Assembly: GCA_903866355.1 (NCBI GenBank)
Contig: CAIPNE010000180.1
Span: 1-17,898, forward strand
Direction: 5' to 3'
Source of the DNA: an uncultured Gammaproteobacteria bacterium
GTDB lineage: Bacteria; Pseudomonadota; Gammaproteobacteria; Ga0077536
Length of the DNA: 17,898 nucleotides
Position 1 is the stretch's first letter; the number at the start of each line of letters is the position of its first letter. Position numbers and translations under genes: made by a program. Under the pieces are notes generated by a model, which was given only the letters and a program-made list of their open reading frames with translations, was not told the DNA's origin and ran no database searches. This document shows, piece by piece, positions 14,880 through 17,898 of the stretch.

Positions 14880-16199
14880 TTAGGCGCCGACGCGTGCGCG
14901 CCAAGCCCGGTTGAGTTGAGATTGCGGCTTGAGCGCCAGCCGCTCATTGAGCAGGGCCCTGGCGAGCGCGCGCTGGCCAGCGTGTTCCGCGGCGCTGAGG
15001 AGGGTCTGGGATACGAGGTCGCGCTGCGCGTGCGATCCCCCGGCGCGCACGCTGATGGCTTTGACCGGCAACAACAACGTCACCGCCTCGGCGTGGCGAT
15101 CTTCCGCGCAGGCCCACAACGCGCGCGCCAATGGCAGCCCCACCTCGCGGGTCATGGTCGCGTTATCCCCAACCCCTAGCGCGGTGCGCTCTAAGTGCGC
15201 CAGCAGGGCCGTGGCCGGCTCCTCCAGACCCGCGCCAGCGTAGGCCAACATGGCGTGCACATCATTAAAGGCATACCAGCCAGCCTCCTCGCGCGCCAGC
15301 CAAATGGCGGCGAGTTGCTGCCAGCGATCGCCCACGTCGACCCCCTGTAAGCGCAGCCGCCAGAGCAGTGCGCTGGCATCGATGAGATCCAGCACAACGG
15401 AGGAATCGGTACCCCGGATGTGTTCGTCGTACAGGGCCAGCGCCGCATCCCACTGTTCGCGCTCGAGATAAAAAAGCGCGAGATGCCACCAATTGTGCAC
15501 GGCAAAGAAGCTGTCCTTGGACCACTCGGGGGCCCGCGTGACCAGCCACTCAATGCCCTCATCCAAGCGGTGCTGCATTTCCATCACATGGGCCACCGCG
15601 TGCAACGCCCAAGTATTTCGCCGGTCGCTCGCCAGCGCACGCCGGCCGGCGTCTTCGGCGCGAGCGTAGTCGCCCATTTCCTCATAACCGAAGGCCAGCC
15701 TGCCCAAGTAGTAGCCCGCCAGAGGACTGTCCGGTTCGATCTGCGGGAGACGCCGTGCAACCCGGTCGCGTAGTTCGCTGGTTTGACCCAAGAAAAAGTC
15801 ACCCTGATGAGCGGCGAACATGGCCAGACCATCATTGGGATGGGCCACCAAGATGCTCTCCCAATGCGCCGATGCAGCCTGTAGCCGGCCTTCGACCCAC
15901 GCGGTTAGCGCCGCCAAATGAGCCTGTTCGCGCGCGTTCGCGCCGGCCGCGAGGGCTTGTCCCGCCACGAGTGCGGCCCGTGCCTCGGGGAGTTGCGATT
16001 TCTCCGTGCTCAAGGCATACAACAAGCCACGCAAGACCTGACCCATCACCAGGCTGGGGTCGAGCGCCAGCGCCGCTGTCACCTCTTCCAGGGGATCATT
16101 GTTGAGCGTCAGGAGCTTATTGGTGGCGCGGTTGTAGTGGGTTACCGCGGCGGCATCCGCGGCGCTCAGGGGCAAGTCGAAAATATCTCTCAGGGACAT
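14880..16199 (-). CDS. Tetratricopeptide repeat protein, TTC38-like family
   Basis: A 439-residue all-helical protein with no signal peptide or membrane segment. TPR-like helix pairs are seen from about residue 45 onward; the clearest is LAGYYLGRLAFGYEEMGDYARAEDAGRRAL split over residues 160-189. The strings HAVAHVMEM (200-208) and HNWWHLALFYLE (235-246) are the hallmark of TTC38-type proteins, a family found in bacteria and animals without a known biochemical role. A GTG at 16202 directly precedes the ATG at 16199; I chose the ATG because AGAGGG lies 7 bases before it. The gene ends at the repeat block and stands alone on the - strand, divergent from the monooxygenase gene. Probably a cytoplasmic protein-interaction scaffold. 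Confidence 0.82.
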   Translation of the reverse strand: MSLRDIFDLPLSAADAAAVTHYNRATNKLLTLNNDPLEEVTAALALDPSLVMGQVLRGLLYALSTEKSQLPEARAALVAGQALAAGANAREQAHLAALTAWVEGRLQAASAHWESILVAHPNDGLAMFAAHQGDFFLGQTSELRDRVARRLPQIEPDSPLAGYYLGRLAFGYEEMGDYARAEDAGRRALASDRRNTWALHAVAHVMEMQHRLDEGIEWLVTRAPEWSKDSFFAVHNWWHLALFYLEREQWDAALALYDEHIRGTDSSVVLDLIDASALLWRLRLQGVDVGDRWQQLAAIWLAREEAGWYAFNDVHAMLAYAGAGLEEPATALLAHLERTALGVGDNATMTREVGLPLARALWACAEDRHAEAVTLLLPVKAISVRAGGSHAQRDLVSQTLLSAAEHAGQRALARALLNERLALKPQSQLNRAWRARVGA

Positions 16200-16828
16200 C
16201 ACAAAACCCTCTGCTGGCAGTCGTTAGAAAATCAAAACCCGTGGCACTGGCGCTGGCCGGACCCCGGCGTCACGCGGCGCGTGGCGGCCTTTGGGGCGAG
16301 GTGGTTCGGGGGCTGAATGACCGGGTAACCAAGCTTGGCAAGCAGGCCCACCAACAGCAAGCGAAACCGGTTGATCAGACGCCGCTGCAGCGTGATTTTT
16401 CCCCCCTTAGTCAGGCGCCGGCCGGTCGCATCGCCGCGCCTGTGGGAACGGCGCTCGCGGTTACGCCGCCGTTGGTGGCCAAGTCGCCGCTGTCACTACC
16501 GCTCTGTGCTCACCGGCACCACGACGCTGGGCGGGCCTCATGCGAGACCGTTCGGTCGAGCACAAAGCACGCGACAAGGCCTGCCTTGGCTGATTCCCTG
16601 CGCGCTGGTCGAGTGGGCAACTATCCCCGCGTGCGCGAGATCGTGGAGAGGGACGTCGACGGGCCACCACCCGCGGTGGACGCGCGTGCGCTTCAGTTTC
16701 AGGCCGACATTGGATTACTCTTATCTACTAAGGGCGCACCGGCTTTGTCATAACGAGCGTCCCCCAGTTGCTGCAATCACGAAACAACGCTCGCCTTCAG
16801 TGCTGCGTGAAGGCGCAGGAGAACCCAG
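16200..16828. other. 629-base divergent spacer between TPR and monooxygenase genes
   Basis: Two long overlapping open frames on the + strand (16241-16753 and 16335-16832) are present, but their translations are Arg-, Pro- and Ala-rich, have no ribosome site and resemble no family, so I do not call a gene. Both flanking genes need promoters here. The A+T-richer stretch at about 16710-16735 (ttggattactcttatctact) is the best candidate region for the + strand promoter, without a clear -35/-10 pair. Confidence 0.5.
16792..16815 (+). promoter_or_regulatory. Hairpin directly before the monooxygenase ribosome binding site
   Basis: cgccttca (16792-16799) and tgaaggcg (16808-16815) form a perfect 8-base stem with an 8-base loop, ending one base before the AGGAG ribosome site (16817-16821), which stands 7 bases from the ATG. 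A second, wider inverted repeat, cgagcgt (16754-16760) with acgctcg (16787-16793), overlaps its left arm by two bases, so the two foldings partly compete. This could affect mRNA stability or translation; no ligand class is recognised. Confidence 0.45.
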
Positions 16829-17898
16829 ATGACCAACTCCCAGCCGCCGCGTGTCAATCCGCGCATCGTCATTATCGGTGCCGGCATGGCCGGTATTCTC
16901 ACCGCCATCAAGCTGCGCGAAGCGGGTTATGACGATTTTGTTATCTACGAGAAGTCCGACCGCGTGGGCGGTACTTGGCGTGATAACACTTATCCCGGGA
17001 TTGCGTGTGATGTGCCGGCGCACCTGTATACCTATTCGTTCGAGCCCAACCCCAGTTGGAGCCAGACCTTCGCGCCCGGCCCAGAAATCCATGCTTACTT
17101 TGAACGGATTGCGCAGAAATACGCAGTAATGCAGAGCATTCGTTTTAATGAGTCGGTGCCGCACTGCGAGTTCAAGGCGGGCCGTTGGCATCTGCGCACC
17201 TCGCAGGGTCGCGAGGACGTGGCTGATTTTGTCATCGCCGCAACCGGCGTGCTGCATCATCCGCTCATGGCCGACATTCCCGGGCTTGAGACCTTCGCTG
17301 GGGCATGTTTCCACAGTGCCGCTTGGGACCACAGCGTGCCGTTGGAGGGCCAGCGAGTGGGGGTGGTCGGCACCGGATCAACGGCTATCCAGATCACCTC
17401 TGCCTTGGCGTCGCGGGTCGCGCGCTACGATTTATTCCAGCGCACGGCGCAGTGGATCATGCCGATTGAGAACCAGCCCTATAGCGAGGCTGACAAAGCC
17501 GAATTCGCCTCTAATCCGGAGAAATTAGCCGCGTTAAAAGTGGAGGTGAATGGCTATTTTCAGCTTTTCTCCAACGCGGTGATCGACTCGGAATCCGCCG
17601 AAATGAAGCAACTAGAAGACGCATGTTTGGCCAATCTGGAAACTCAGGTTCTCGATCCCGTCCTGCGCGAGCAACTGCGGCCCAACTACCGGGCTGGCTG
17701 CAAGCGACTCATCTTCTCCTCAGATTTTTATACCGCGATTCAGCACCCGAACGCCCACCTTATTACCGCGGGTATTGAGGGCGTTGAACCGCGCGGCGTG
17801 CGCACCAGTGAGGGCGAATTGCGCGAACTCGATGTGCTGGTTATTGCCACAGGTTTTCGCGCGGATAGCTTTATCCGGCCAACGACGGTGTTGGGTCG
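16829..17898 (+). CDS. Flavin-containing monooxygenase, Baeyer-Villiger type (3' end outside window)
   Basis: The frame is open from ATG 16829 to the window edge, giving 356 residues of a family usually around 500 or more. An FAD-binding Rossmann motif GAGMAG is at 17-22, followed by the VGGTWRDNTYPGIACDVP segment typical of class B monooxygenases. The Baeyer-Villiger fingerprint FxGxxxHxxxW(D/P) is met exactly by FAGACFHSAAWD (156-167), and the NADPH-binding motif GTGSTA is at 181-186. A final IATGF motif occurs near the window end. These enzymes use NADPH and O2 to turn ketones into esters or lactones; the substrate here is unknown. AGGAG lies 7 bases before the start. Gene-to-gene spacing suggests its own promoter. 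Confidence 0.88.
   Translation, partial: MTNSQPPRVNPRIVIIGAGMAGILTAIKLREAGYDDFVIYEKSDRVGGTWRDNTYPGIACDVPAHLYTYSFEPNPSWSQTFAPGPEIHAYFERIAQKYAVMQSIRFNESVPHCEFKAGRWHLRTSQGREDVADFVIAATGVLHHPLMADIPGLETFAGACFHSAAWDHSVPLEGQRVGVVGTGSTAIQITSALASRVARYDLFQRTAQWIMPIENQPYSEADKAEFASNPEKLAALKVEVNGYFQLFSNAVIDSESAEMKQLEDACLANLETQVLDPVLREQLRPNYRAGCKRLIFSSDFYTAIQHPNAHLITAGIEGVEPRGVRTSEGELRELDVLVIATGFRADSFIRPTTVLG

Noticed and set aside
14412..14904. Three overlapping - strand open frames of 125-129 codons with internally repeated peptides
   Set aside because: The peptide repeats arise from the DNA repeat block, whose unit lengths (111 and 114) are multiples of three; open frames in all three phases point to base composition, not coding.
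16241..16832. Open frames of 170 and 165 codons on the + strand before the monooxygenase gene
   Set aside because: Low-complexity Arg/Pro/Ala-rich translations, no ribosome site, two phases open at once; the second overlaps the true monooxygenase start.

Overview
The window looks like a chromosomal segment of a GC-rich, hopanoid-producing Gram-negative bacterium, most likely a gammaproteobacterium or close relative. The lineage is inferred from an MsbA-type exporter, a set of hopanoid head-group genes (hpnI, hpnJ, hpnK, hpnL) and a protein with an IPLPA-type sorting tail. No rRNA, tRNA, phage gene, transposase or CRISPR array was found.

Left part (2-8100, + strand). The window opens inside msbA, of which only the ATPase half is present. 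An HSL-type alpha/beta hydrolase follows, ending at a strong intrinsic terminator. A gene-poor stretch leads to a likely operon: an FMN nitroreductase, a glutathionyl-hydroquinone reductase-like GST and a 1398-residue SNF2 helicase, with gaps of 63 and 45 bases. The first two fit reduction and detoxification of quinones and nitroaromatics. The helicase has about 900 N-terminal residues I cannot assign.

Middle (8110-13254, - strand). Transcribed leftwards are hpnK, hpnL, a 708-base gene-less spacer, hpnI and hpnJ. In published work the glycosyltransferase HpnI adds GlcNAc to bacteriohopanetetrol, the YdjC-type HpnK deacetylates it, and the radical SAM enzyme HpnJ contracts the sugar ring to the cyclitol ether; HpnL is a membrane protein of uncertain role. 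hpnI and hpnJ overlap by ATGA. Upstream of hpnI is an FNR/Anr-like palindrome, placed so that a -10-like hexamer sits where a class II activator site would require it.

Right part (13529-17898). A secreted VPLPA-CTERM-type protein and a TTC38-like TPR protein lie on the - strand, separated by a 508-base region dense in palindromes and degenerate direct repeats, including an exact 74-base duplication. After a 629-base spacer a Baeyer-Villiger-type flavin monooxygenase begins on the + strand and runs off the window; a perfect hairpin sits directly before its ribosome binding site.

Most of the window is ordinary metabolic and envelope content. The most interesting parts are the split hopanoid cluster with its candidate oxygen-responsive promoter, the repeat block, and several precise intergenic palindromes.
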